Source of the DNA: Quillaja saponaria
Lineage: Eukaryota; Streptophyta; Magnoliopsida; Fabales; Quillajaceae
DNA: 64,000 nucleotides
Direction: 5' to 3'
Assembly: GCA_029379385.1 (NCBI GenBank)
Contig: CM055618.1
Span: 20,375,071 to 20,439,070 of the forward strand
Below are positions 51,125 through 62,876 of the stretch, one piece after another. The notes below the pieces were generated by a model. The model was not told where the DNA came from. It ran no database searches and saw only the letters and a list, made by a program, of their open reading frames with translations. Numbering within the stretch: position 1 is the first letter of the stretch; each line of letters opens with the position of its first letter. Both the position numbers and the translations under genes were made by a program.

Positions 51125-52424
51125 CTAAGAGAAAAATCCTGGGGTGTCAAATGGAAAATTTTGATCAAATTCTACTGGATCTAGTGAGAAATCCAAATCT
51201 GGAATTGGGGAATTGGTGGCTGATGTGTTGGCCGAAATTATCTCATCAAGATCAGATTTTGAATATTGCAGTGTTATTGATCTCACTGAAGTTGTTTATC
51301 TGGCAAGGAAAAACGGAGAAATAGTTCGATGCAGGTGTGGCTTGGAGTTAACACTGACTGCGGAAAGCTGCCCAGGAAGGTGTTGTTCTCAAGTGCTGAA
51401 GGCAGTAAATCAGCTTGGTTTTCACTTGTCAGTAATCCAAATGAAGTTGAAGGAAAAGTGAAAGGATGTGCCATCTCTTCATTGTCCAAGATCTCAGGTA
51501 TTGACTCTCAAACTATTTCTGAAGGTTGTGAGGGTTTGTTGTGATGTCTGCCCATGGAAAATTTCGTTGCATATGGTTATGTTGTTTCTGTTCTTGTTTC
51601 TCAGGTGATGCTGGTGGTGGAACGATATTGTTGCCATGAGCACAGGTATGCTTTCCTCGGTAAGTGATACTAAATAAACTGGGGTCCTCATCTGATCTTT
51701 GGACTTGTTTTGTAGCCCAGCAGTTTTGAGTGTTGCGAAAGGTGCATCTATAGTAACTTCTGCAAAAGTAACAAATCTATTAATAGATGTCCCTAGTAAG
51801 TGCCATACCTAATGTATGCATAATTAGCATAGAATTTTGGAGAAGTTTTATCCACCTGGGATATGTAGCTCCAAGGATGTCCTTTTGCCCGTATTTTCTC
51901 CAGTTGTAACCATCGTCACGAGGTCCTTCCAGGCCAGCCAGTCTCAGAGCTCACTTTAACATGGTCTGTCCATTTGGGCATCATCTTTCTGAAACAAAAT
52001 TTCAGAAAGAAATTAGTTTAATCAACTTTGGGCAACATTTGTGTGACATTGGCAATAAACAAAAGTTACAAAATTATGTGGGTCAAATAAATTTCACCTT
52101 TTCTTTGACCCATCTTTAAGGTCCTGATGATCCTTGAGACCCCTGTCAAAGTCGTCATGCAGAGGGCTACCACCGACAGATAGTGGAGATTCAGGCAGCA
52201 GACCAGCTGATTCCCCTGCAGCCTGTGACTGTCCTATTGACCCATTCCATCTCAGAATCATTAGAGCCTTTTCATACGAAGATACTATCCTCTGCAGCAT
52301 CAAATCCCTTGTTTCAGCCGAGGATGATGTTCGCAAGTTGACTTTCAACTTTTTTGCATGATTCCATACCCTGAATAAGCTCACTGATGAGTGTCCTCCG
52401 CTCCCAGCTCCATTCGTTTTCCAT
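51125..52424 (-). pseudogene. Group III WRKY transcription factor gene with multiple frame breaks
   Basis: Minus-strand gene in three exons: 52098-52424, 51856-51988, 51125-51759. Exon 1 starts MENEWSWERRTLISELIQGM. Exon 2 holds KMMPKWTDHVKVSS and the WRKYGQKDILGATYP half of the DNA-binding domain. Exon 3 holds the zinc finger YYRCTFRNTQNCWATKQ...YRGKHTC, spaced C-X7-C-X23-H-X-C, which defines group III. The C-terminus (DEIISANTSATNSPIPDLDF, then FDQNFPFDTPGFFS and stop) resembles WRKY41/53-type proteins. The frame is broken near 52361, 51931-51940 (four bases), about 51525-51590, 51496, 51338-51343 and 51256-51261. Every resolved break is an insertion and the protein between breaks is well conserved. 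It is called pseudogene because it cannot be translated as given; a functional gene with sequence errors is more likely. Confidence 0.85.
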
Positions 52425-54826
52425 TTTTGTTCTATTTCCCAGAAGTATTACAGTGCTTACTTTCTAGTTCACGTAGTCATTCATACATGAAACACCTTTC
52501 TACATAAAACCAGCAGTTTCGCACTAAGGAGCAGAATGAGAAGGCAATAAGATTTGACAGATCCACCAAGTGGTGAGCTATTAGAAGCTATAAACATGTA
52601 ATTAGCCAGAACGAGTTCTGAATTCAATTTGTTCCTTGTTGGTTCAGTGCACTGCAAGTGGAAAAGTTTGGATAAGAGTGAAGCTGAGGGTGCAGAGAGT
52701 GTAGGCTTAATTTGCATTTAGTGAAGTGGCTATATCTGAACATTGAAGAGGAATATATGTATTGATTTATTAAAGGGGATATTGGAAGAATGGTTAGACT
52801 TAGAATGTAAACGTTTGACCGAGAAACCGAGTTTTTTTTCAGCATAGACTAGTCTTTGGTCAGCAGTGAGCAATAGAGGGATTGGAAAATACTAAATAGA
52901 ATAGAAGGTTCTGACTACTTGTTATGCAAATGCTGACTAATTCCACTTGACCAAGGGTCTCTGTATGTGTGGGTTCATAGTTTGCAAATATTGGTTCCGT
53001 TTGTGCACGTTTTGATGATTGTACCTAAGAAAGTCAGAGTCCGAAGCGGACCAAGGAAATTTCAAACCTAATTCCGCGTTGTTGCCTTGATGATTACTAA
53101 CTATTGTTTTCCACGTCAAAGATAAATGAGAAAAGACTGCGGATGCATACTATCACTATGTTTGTTGCCATCTACTCATTTCCTTATTCATTTAGCCACT
53201 ATTTGAAAAAATAAGTATCAGTTTCTGTACTATAGTGGAGACTCCATTTGCTATGAAATTACACATTAATACGCTTTAAAATAAAAATATTAATAAATAC
53301 ATCGCAGAAAACTGTGACAATTTAAGATCAAAAAAATTCAATAGAGAATATAGTTGATAACCTACCAATTTAATATGTAAAAATATTTGCTAACAATTGG
53401 ATTAATTCTTCAAACTCAAACACCAAAATTCAACTATATATTTGTAATATAGTGAGGTTGTTGATTATCAAGATTCATTATGAAAAAAGGTATCTTCTTG
53501 TTTTTCTTTAATGCATTTTCCATTGGAAGATGATCCAAACTATTTAACTACGTCAAAATCTTCTATAGATTTGCTTTTATAGTTATATTACATCCTTAGA
53601 TTTTCTCGTTAAGCCAAGTTAATTAAGGTAGCTGATTTATGTAGTAGAAGATCTTTTTACAGTAAATTGTCATAGTTACAGTTACGGAAGACTTATATTA
53701 TTGGTTAATAAATATTTATAAAATAAATCGATAATACTTTTTTCGTTTAAGTATGAATTCATATGGCGATGTATTGTAATTATTAGACATTTGATATTTA
53801 AATTACGACATTGTGATCTTACTATGGTGATGTATTGTTATTAGTAGATGTTTTTTTTATAAAAAAATTTGTACTGTAAATCATCATACTATTGCCTATT
53901 TATGTATTATCAATGACTTATGAGTTAATAGAACTTCTTTAAATTAATTTAAATTACCGATTTACATATGAATTCAAATCAAATTGACTATGTGTGAATT
54001 CATATTAAGTGCAAATTATTTGTCTTCCTGTCGATTTTATTGCATCTTATCACTTATAAAATATATCAAGAAAGTTTGATTTTACCCATTGTGATTAAAT
54101 AGGTACGTCAAAAAAAAAAAAGAGTGTGCAAATGGAGTGCTATTTAACTATCTTGAGTACGTGAATCATGGCTAACATTTCAAAGTAATGTATGTAGTAT
54201 CTTACTCGGGTACCAATCTAAATTTTTTTCTTTTTTTGTAGCAAATTTTTTTTGCTTTTTTCTTCTGCAAAGTTTTTTTTTTTTTGTTTTCCTAAGCAAC
54301 AGGCAAAGCCCAAAACAGCACACAAGGACAAACAAAAAACTATCCAGGAATCAACGTTTCCCTCGTTGATGGAGAGGATTATATTTGTAATAGTATTAAA
54401 ATTCACATTACAGAGAGCTATTATACATGGATGAGTTGAACTTGGCCTGAACTTACAGGATATTGTCGCACACTAAAACAATTCCGGATATTAGAGAGAA
54501 ACAGGAAGAGTGAGATGACAAAAGGAGACGGCAAAAGGCAGCTGTACAAAATTTATTTACAATAATTAAGAATGGGAAAGAAAGAAAAAGGAAATAGCTA
54601 GGTCAAAAAAAAAAAAAAATCCTAAAAAATAGGGTGGTTTGAATTGTAAATAATGAGAACATAGACTACGGTAAAGTGTATTTTATTATACAAATTGTTT
54701 GAGCTTGCTTAGGCGAAGGATCTATTCCGATTCAACAGATCTCTATTTCCTTCTCAAAAGTGAATTTTACTATAAAAAATCAGATTATTCTCATCCTGTT
54801 CTATGAACATAAGAGAATTCGGATCC
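52425..54826. other. AT-rich intergenic region
   Basis: Promoter side of the WRKY gene (W-box-like TTGACC occurs at 52815, reading toward plus), then AT-rich sequence with no recognisable gene, and the 3' flank of the R3-MYB gene. Confidence 0.6.
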
Positions 54827-55533
54827 CTACGAATATTTGGCTCCATTTTCGTTTCTTTTCTCAGCAAATGCATCACCGTGTCTCATTATCCAGAATCTCT
54901 CTATTTCTTCTGCTTCACGCCCTGGAATCCGACCGGCTATCAAATCCCACCTGTTCAGATTAAAGAGTTCCTGTTCCAAATTAACAATATATATGTACTT
55001 CCCACCTAGCTATGTACTGTGAAGGACACAGGAGCCTTCGGCTTTCAAATTCAGTAGCAAAACAAAAAGTACGTTGTCTTTTGAAATTAATTTTGTCATA
55101 GGATCGATCATCATAATTAATTAATGCACAGGTTAGCAGGTGTAGTATCTATAATAAACCTAAATGATATATAGTCTTTAGGGTTCAACCAGTTCATGAA
55201 CCCAAACAAATAGCAGAGCAAACGGTTTTTTTTCTTTTTATTACCTGTTCCCTACAAGCCTGTACATCCTGTTGATTAGATCTTCCTCTTGTTCAGTCAT
55301 CTTTATAAGTTCCCACTCCGTACTGCTCACTTCTGCGGTCCCAACAAAGAAGAAAGAAAATCAAACACCTACTGATGATCAAAATCATATAAATTAATGC
55401 AAAAATTAGTAATTATATACCACGGAATTTAAGACATATAAAAGGCAAGAAATATGAAGTAAAATTCAAAACCTTGTGAGTATGTAGTACTGCTTGTGCT
55501 GATCTTTGCTTGCTTATTGGGGCGTCTGTCCAT
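54827..55533 (-). CDS. R3-type single-repeat MYB repressor, CPC/TRY/ETC-like
   Basis: Three small exons on the minus strand, 55473-55533, 55245-55332 and 54827-54950, join to 90 residues. Exon 1 reads MDRRPNKQAKISTSSTTYSQ. Exon 2 carries SSTEWELIKMTEQEEDLINR and exon 3 the R3 half starting WDLIAGRIPGREAEEIERFW. The bHLH-binding signature [DE]Lx2[RK]x3Lx6Lx3R is fully present across the exon 2/3 junction. There is no activation domain. The family (CAPRICE, TRIPTYCHON, ETC1) competes with R2R3-MYBs for GL3/EGL3-type bHLH partners, repressing trichome fate and promoting root hairs; some members also repress anthocyanin. Intron phases 1 and 2 match the family. All splice sites are GT-AG and the frame is intact. 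Confidence 0.93.
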
Positions 55534-55749
55534 TGCCTAAATATAATACCGAAGCTATACAGTCCCCCAGATTGGCAAAGTAGCAGTAATAAGAACCAAA
55601 AACACAAGAACAGATTCCACCTTTTAGGGGTGATGAGTCGGGTGACCTAACCTATTAATTAATGAAACACAAATGAAGATCAAGAGAACATAATTTATAT
55701 AATTCATGTCAGAAGACTTTTGACTAGTAGACACAGGGAGATAGATACA

Positions 55750-56455
55750 GGTGCGGATGCAGTGGGCTGAGTGGGGTCAGGTTTTAAAATTTTATCTAGA
55801 ATATGAGTAAAATTAATTGACCCTTTTAAGTCAATAGAAAATATAATTATGTTCACATAAATTAAAATTTTCTTTTTTCAGAATAGTTCACCATCAAAAT
55901 AAAGTATTATTATCTTAGAATTCATCTATTGACAATTTAGTCATCGTTCACTAACGGAATGAAATTGAATAAGGCTATTTGAACTTTCTTGTCTAAATTC
56001 TAATATTTTGTTCAATATAAATATTTTTTTATTTTATATATATATATGAAATACTCAATTCTTTTTTAAAAAAAGATAATTTTTTTTATATTTTTTTTTA
56101 ATCTACAAAGCTTTTATTTAATTTCTCTCTCTCTTTTTTATTACTTTTTGGTTTGAAAATATATTGAATCATGATAAATTATGTTTATTTAATAATTTTA
56201 AAAATAAAGTAATTATACCAAAAAAAATTTGTAGAAAACTTAATTAGAGAATAAAATAACTAATATTTTTAAATTAAGGTGATATCATTATCAATTTTTT
56301 TAATTATAAATATATTAACTTATTAACTGTAATTATATTTATAATTTATATTATAGATAAGCATAAATTTAAAAAAATCTTTTTACATATATAAAAAATA
56401 ATTTACATAATATTTTTGTCCCCACTTAATATTTCTGGATCACCAATTAATAGAT
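55750..56455. mobile_element. Possible degenerate DNA element with imperfect inverted ends
   Basis: The left end (AGGTGCGGATGCAGTGGG, then GTGGGGTCAGGTTTTAAA) resembles the reverse complement of the right end (...TTTGTCCCCACTTAAT then CTGGATCACC). The interior is very AT-rich and non-coding. The match is patchy and no target-site duplication was found, so this is tentative. Confidence 0.3.
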
Positions 56456-57599
56456 AGCCATATCTCATTCCCATAGTTAGGTATACATAGAGAGAAACAC
56501 AATTAAGAAGAATATTTTAAGGAATATTTCTGCATCACCAATTAATATTTTAAGGTATAGCCCAAGAATGGTACACAGAGTCTCTCTCACACACAACACT
56601 GACACAGACACCCCAGGTTCATTTGCACAGTGCTGCCTTCAGGCACATGGAACGACGGGTGCAACCAACAATACACATTACAAATATAATAAGAGTTTGA
56701 CTTGTAGTTATCTTCCTGCCTATTTCCTAAAACTTTTCTATTTTTTGTTTATACCTTTACCACTGATAGTTTTTTTTGAATATATATAATATCTCATATT
56801 GTTTTGGTGTGAATCTAATCAAATTCAAAATTTATGACAGTTTCTTCTTACAAATGCTTTCTTATATACTTAAACTCCTGATTCATTGACTGAGTCGTAT
56901 ATTTTGTGGCATTTTATGTCTCACAAGGCAACTTCCATGGAAGGTTTAAAGTAGGGCTCACTTAGTCCTCCCTGTGTCCCAAAAAAGAAAGAGGTGACAA
57001 CATATTTATTTTAATTGATTTGGCAATTGCTAGTTACATAAACATGTAGAACTCTCAAGGTAATCATCCAATGGATCCACAGCCAGGATTATTCTAGTAA
57101 CTCCGTAAGCGATGATTTTTTTCTTTGGGATTTTTTAAATAATATTTTAAAGATATTTCATAAAATAATATATAGATTTGGAATAAATTTATATTCAATA
57201 TTATAGTAACTTGTAATAAATAATTTGTTATCAAATGTCAAGGATGATAATTTATTTATTACATATTAGTATTAATAAATGAGAATAGTTGTTAGAGTAA
57301 AATTTGACAATATACCAATAAAAAATAAGAGATAAATGTTCACAATCAAATTCAGTAAAAATATTCTAGGGCTTGGTGTAATGGTAAAAATATATATTAT
57401 ATTTATTGGCCAAGACCTTTGAGTGATTTGGTAACACTTGATATTCCTGTCTATTTTGAAAGTTCAAGTGTCAGCTTTCCTAGAAAGCTTACTTGGAGGT
57501 TTATTCTCCCAATACCTTGATTATATATATAAAAGAAAAAAATGTTATGTATTCAAATCTCAAAGAGAGATGTCGTGAGTAGTAAAATTCTCATAGATT

Positions 57600-58070
57600 C
57601 TACCATTACAGAAAAAGCCACTATCAATGATAGTGTATTGCTATTGTTGATAGTTAACAGCCTGTTGCTGAGCAAAATCTTCAACGACAGTAAGATTGTT
57701 GTCTTTATAGGAATATATCGCGAAAAGTCTGACGCTATTATTCTAATATTAGTAAGCCTATTGTCCTTAGCGAAAGCTGTTGTGAAAAGTTTAACGTTGT
57801 TATTCTCTTATTTTAGTATAAATAAGAAACACAGCTGATTGTTATCGCTAATATTGTAAACACTAATGCTTATAGTTTTTCGCATTTTGACACGAAATAT
57901 GTTCCTTATTAGTGACAACAGTAAACTTCGACGTGGCAAAAATTAAATTTTGTATGCTCTTATCTTGAACAATTGTCTTACTGTTGCATATTAGAGAAAA
58001 CATTGTTGTTGATGATGATTATTAATGATAGTAATTTGCTATCATTGATATTGGATTTTCTTATAATGTG
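57600..58070. mobile_element. CACTA-like non-autonomous transposon remnant
   Basis: The left end, CTACCATTACAGAAAAAGCC followed by a CTATCAATGATAG palindrome, is mirrored at the right end, which in reverse complement reads CACATTATAAGAAAATCC and then ATATCAATGATAG. Both resemble plant CACTA termini (CACTACAAGAAAA). About 470 bases in all, with no transposase frame. Subterminal ATGATAG/CTATCAT motifs recur inside. A 3-base target duplication could not be confirmed. Confidence 0.65.
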
Positions 58071-59227
58071 TATATAAACTTGGCTGAATATACTTGTTAA
58101 ATTTAAAATAAAATAAAAATTCAAAAAAACAAGTATAGTAATTGTTACTTGCGAGTTGCTAGTAGATTAGTCCATGATGAAAAGAGAGAGTGGAGAGATG
58201 ATGTGGTGAGGAGAAAAATGATTTTTCTTTCTTTTAAATATTTAAAAAACAAAAAAATTAGATATTATATAAATACTAAATATAATCTACAAGAAAATTT
58301 ATTATTTATCCATTAATTCATGTGAATTGGTAAATATCATTGACCGCTAGTTTTCGTTAAGTTAATTTAGACTTAAGATTATGATAAAGATTAAATTAAT
58401 ATAATTTTATAATTAAAGGAACTCAATTAAAATAAATTAAATGATAAAAATTAAAGTAAATTTTGAATCAAATCACAATGATTAGAAAAATATAATTTAA
58501 CCTTATTTTTGTCATGAAAAAAGTAAAGATATCACACGTTGCTGAATACAGTAATTATATGGCGTATTATGTTGTGCAAAAATTTGGTAGCGTTGTTCTA
58601 CTTATACAAACGCTATGGTCAAATCCAACCTAGAAGTCCAACTTGAAATATATATATATACTACGTGGTGCTAAGGTACGCGTTTAAAGATTTTTTTAAA
58701 AATGAATATAAATATTGTTTTAGTAAGTATAAAAATCAGAAAGTAAAAAAAAAAATTATTAAAAGTTTATTTAATATAATTGATAAGGGGAGAAAGAAAG
58801 ATGATAATTATTATAAGATTAAGATTAAAATATATTTTTTTTAAATTGATAAAAAATACTTTTAGTTTGATAAATATGACGGAAAATTATAAAAATCACT
58901 TCTGTTTAAAATAGTATAAATATATATTCGAATAGGAAACCAATTTTTATTTTCTTTGAACAAATTCGTTTAGACTTTAGAATAAGGGCATGAAAATGAT
59001 CTTAAAATGCATTTTTTTACTTTTTTCTTAAATTTTTATGATCTGGAATTTATTCGGCGGGCAAATGGGATAAAAAGGAAATTACCTTATTTGTTTTTAT
59101 ATTAATATTCTGATGAGTCATGGAGTATTTTTTATTGAGATTTAAGAGCACCCATCATGCAAGAGAGAAGGTCGATTCAGATGCAGGATGGTCCAGAGCT
59201 GAAGGAAGCCCACTCCTTCCCTGGCCC

Positions 59228-59235
59228 TATATAAG
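59228..59235 (+). promoter_or_regulatory. TATA box of the Ser/Gln-rich gene at 59336
   Basis: CCCTATATAAGAGC, 108 bases before the ATG; a strong plant TATA context. Confidence 0.75.
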
Positions 59236-59335
59236 AGCTAAGCTCCACACACCACCATGCAGCAGCACCAAGAGAGATCAAAACCTAACCTTATATTCAG
59301 TAAGAGCTCCCTTTGCTATTTGAAAAACAGTTGCC

Positions 59336-59924
59336 ATGGCCTCTGCTCAGTGCTACAAACCCGCCAGCGAATGCTGCCAACAGAAAAACTCATTGGTTCA
59401 GAAAGTGACTGACATGGCTAGCTCAGTTCTAAAACACCACGGTCCAACTCCAAACCAGACTCAGTCCTGCTATAGCTAAACCCAGGTCCAGTCTTACCCA
59501 AACAACACAACCACCAAAACCCAAACACACTGCTACAGCCAAACCCAGACCCAACACAACAAGGACCATGACCTGACGGGCAAAACCCAATATGCAGTTT
59601 GTGTGGGCCAAACCCACACCAATGGGCACCGTGCCACTGCCACCAATGGCACTGCTACGACATCCACATGCCAAGGCAAGACCAGGAGGGCACACAAGAG
59701 GAATCTGTTCCAGAAGATTAAGGATGGCTTGTCCGGTCATAGCAGCGACAGCAGCAGCAGCAGTGAGAGCGACAGCGATAACCAAAAATGCGGGAAGAGG
59801 AAGGCAAGTGTTCAATTCCGATAGTTATTCAGTTTGATTTGCATTCCGTTTCTTAAACAACTCAAATTCTAATCTTCATAATAGCTTAAATTTTTGGTTG
59901 GTTAATTGGTGTTCGCAGAAATAA
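59336..59924 (+). pseudogene. Small Gln/Thr/Ser-rich protein gene with a premature stop
   Basis: The start MASAQCYKPASECCQQKNSL opens a frame that runs 156 codons to 59803 with one internal stop: codon 48 is TAA (59477-59479) in TAT AGC TAA ACC CAG, where a later copy of the same motif reads TAC AGC CAA ACC CAG. So a CAA to TAA change is the simplest cause. The protein has QTQ-type repeats, a basic block KRNLFQKIKDGLSGHSSD and a polyserine-acidic tail. After AAG at 59801-59803 a GC-AG intron (GCAAGT ... TTCGCAG, 59804-59918) would join AAA-TAA, ending at 59924; reading through would stop at 59824 instead. It resembles the 'filaggrin-like' At1g64370 type (from memory); function unknown. A short 47-residue product or an allele-specific null is possible. 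Confidence 0.6.
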
Positions 59925-60711
59925 AAGATGCGGCTGTGCGTATGTGGGAGATCACGTAAATAATGGTAGCGGCAAAGAAGATACCTGATACCCTGAAGCC
60001 TCAATATATATCCGTGTAATAAATAAAAGCCAAGATAACTTGGCTAAGGAACTGTGATCTGTCAAAGTTAATAAAACAAAAGTACAATATTTCTATTGTG
60101 AATAAATCTTATTTGTCTTAATTAGATATACGCATATATAATTTTGTTTCTGAGTAAGATCTAATACAAAAGCAAAAGATTTCTCAAATAACAAAAAAGA
60201 GCATAACTATCCTAATTTCTCAAAATTGCTAAAATTAAAAAAAATTAAAAAAATTAGCCCGCTCACTTATTGTGAGATTTTTATCACGAGTGTATTGACA
60301 GGAAAAGTTCTGAGAAAAAACATAACTATCAATCCCAATTTCTAAGAAATGATGCAAAAGTTAAAGAGCAATAAATAAAAGCTGAGAGCCCATTCAAAAA
60401 GCAGATTCGAAGGGTGATAATACAAAACGAAAGGATTCCCACAAACTAAAAGAAAATAGAAAGATATGGGCATGGCAAAAACCAGTCTTACCCAGTCCTC
60501 TTCAGACTTCATGCCTATATCTAAGATATACCACGTAACTACGCACGCTTCGAGCACAGGGCAAGGAAAGAAGCAACCGAGTGCATATCTCCTAAGGCTT
60601 TCCTTTTACCATGGCCTCAATGCAACGCAAACCCGTTGCAAGACCCACCAACCAAAATGCCACGAGAATTCCTCCCGTCACAAGGTATTGCACTAAACAA
60701 ATAACGAGATG
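59925..60711. other. Intergenic spacer before the hydrolase 3' end
   Basis: 3' flanks of two converging genes. No coding sequence recognised. Confidence 0.55.
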
Positions 60712-62876
60712 TTAAGGTGTCTCAAGACATCTACAAACAAAAGCAGTAATTTCCTGCATAGAAAGGTCTTCGGCTTTATCTTGGGATGACCCTATTGTCT
60801 GCAGATGCTTCTTTGCAATCTTGAAGGAGTGGTCACCACCATCAATGACATGCAAGCAACTTATGGCATTCATCTTCTTACGAGTGGCTTCTAACTTTTC
60901 AAGTGGACAAAGACTGTCCTTGCTGCCCTGCATGAAAGAAACTCTTATGACAGTGCATATCTAGATTTTACCATCTAGGCAGAAATGATAATTATACTCT
61001 ACAATGATGCATGTCAGATGTCTAATTAGTTCATAGAGTGGTACAGAGGGAAATTTAAAATCACAGTACTGTAGTGGCTCATAGAGAAGCAGAACAAAAT
61101 ACCTGCACAAACATTGTAGGAATTGTTAGTTGCAAAAGTGTCTCGTCTCTAACTGCTCCATTCATGGCCTGAAACATTATGCAACCAACTTCAGTTAAAA
61201 TGCTTAATATTTCCTTAGTCGATGATTAATCCTCACTCCTCATGGAACAAGCAAGGCAACTCATTTCGACACAGTCACATGACGCTACCTACGGTAAGAA
61301 GCTAATAGCTCATGAAGGAAAATCTTTTAAGGCATTATCAAATTGAAAAATCAGAGTACCATAATTCACAAATGCAACCGGGTGATAGAGGAATAAAGAC
61401 ATTCTTGTATTGCAACTGCTCTAATAAGGCTGCTTAACACCTCCAAGTTAATATTTTTAAGATGTAAAATGAACAACCTTTTCAGAGCAATTAACATGTC
61501 CTGTAGCCAAAAGATTAAGACACATTGAGAAACAAAAATAACAGCAAACCTTTAATGGATAGCCCAAGCAAACAACAGCTGATGCATCAATGCCTTCCTT
61601 GCAAGCCACCATGCAGCTAACTCTACAAATAAATAGTTTGAAAATGAAAAGGAGGGATCAGAAACTTAATAACATATGATTTATTTGCTTTATTTGTGCA
61701 TATAGGTTCAAGTTTTTCTTTCTTCCCTGTACATGCAATCAATTATTCAAGATATAAATTGCTTGGAAACAATGCATTAGAACTTTCCTCAACTTCATAA
61801 ATCAGTTTTGGTTGCCACCTTCAGCCAATAGCTTTGTTGAAGTGGGTTTAAAAAAAATAATGATTGAAACCCAAAATAAAACTTGATGGATTAAATCAAT
61901 TAGATATGTAAAGATAATCCTGAATTAATTAGAGTTAAATTATGCTTAAGCCTTTACGTATAAACACCTAAATGCTGCATCCCAGTTGTTTGTTACTTGC
62001 CAATGTAGGGCTTTCACCTTTCAAACATATGTCATCAGGAAAAAATACAAAAAATTTATAGGCACCTTGAACCCATTGATTTGCCAGCCAAAATCAGTGG
62101 ATGACCAGGGTATTTTGCAACAGCCTCCTTGACAATATCCAAGTGAAAATCGACCAATTTTTCTGCCTTTGGAGGAGCTCTCTTTTTCCCACCAGAAATG
62201 TCTGCCAGGATTTGAGTTCATTAAATTCCCATCATAAATTTATCAATTTCAGAGAATACTCAATAGAGACAATCTTCTTTCCTGGTATACTCCACCAGAG
62301 ACGTCAAAAATAGAGGTCACAGAATGAAATACTCATGATGCTACAACTATTTAACAAGAAACATTGTGAACATCCAAGTTTGTAACAAACAGTCACACTT
62401 TTCATTAATTAAACAAGCAAAATACCATAAAATAGTTTTGAAACAAACTCACAAGGATAGTCAAAGGTGACTACTTCAACAGCATGCAGTGCCTTCCCCA
62501 ACATATCCTTCCATCTGTCCCCAACAAAAAGTAGCTGTCACAAGCTTCTATATGATTTTAATACTGAATTTCGGGGACCGTGACTAAAAACCTCAATCCC
62601 CTAGACTTTTAGAGCCTTATCCGACTACTTTCCGTTTAGAAATCCACCGGAACTTGTAAAATGAACATGAACAACATAGGAGATAAGAAAAAACAAAAAT
62701 GAGAAGTGAAAGGGAAACCTTATCATCCAATCAGAAGAGGAAGGAGCACCAGCACCATGAGCGAAGACCACCACAGGCGACAACTTTTCAAGCGTCGAGG
62801 GTGATGATGACGTGTCATTCTCACCTATCTTGCTATGGGCCGTACGCCTGCGCTTTGCAAGAGGTGGGGAAGCCAT
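60712..62876 (-). CDS. TEX30/KANSL3-like alpha/beta hydrolase
   Basis: Six exons on the minus strand: 62719-62876, 62453-62514, 62066-62201, 61550-61622, 61103-61168, 60712-60927; 236 residues, frame intact. The oxyanion region is VVVFAHGAGAPSSSDW. The nucleophile elbow is AGKSMGSR (G-x-S-x-G), which crosses the exon 3/4 junction. The acid is probably Asp in VQGSKDSLCP and the histidine lies in DGGDHSF. This is the small alpha/beta hydrolase family of human TEX30 and the hydrolase part of KANSL3; the plant counterpart is At5g41850. The N-terminus MASPPLAKRRRTAHSKIG has a basic, nuclear-signal-like patch. Substrate unknown. ATG 62876 is preferred; an in-frame ATG nine codons upstream (62903) is possible. 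Confidence 0.92.

Larger units (their letters stand above)
55534..59335. other. AT-rich intergenic region with transposon remnants
   Basis: No gene supported. Contains a possible degenerate element (55750-56455), a CACTA-like non-autonomous element (57600-58070), several AT-rich simple stretches, and the promoter of the gene at 59336. The 98-codon frame at 57542-57838 overlaps the element and is not credible. Confidence 0.6.

Noticed and set aside
51213..51544. Two plus-strand open frames that look Cys-rich and coding
   Set aside because: They are antisense shadows of exon 3 of the minus-strand WRKY gene, whose protein is conserved on the other strand.
57542..57838. 98-codon open frame near the CACTA-like element
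   Set aside because: Hydrophobic, no family resemblance, starts outside and ends inside the element; no codon-usage support.
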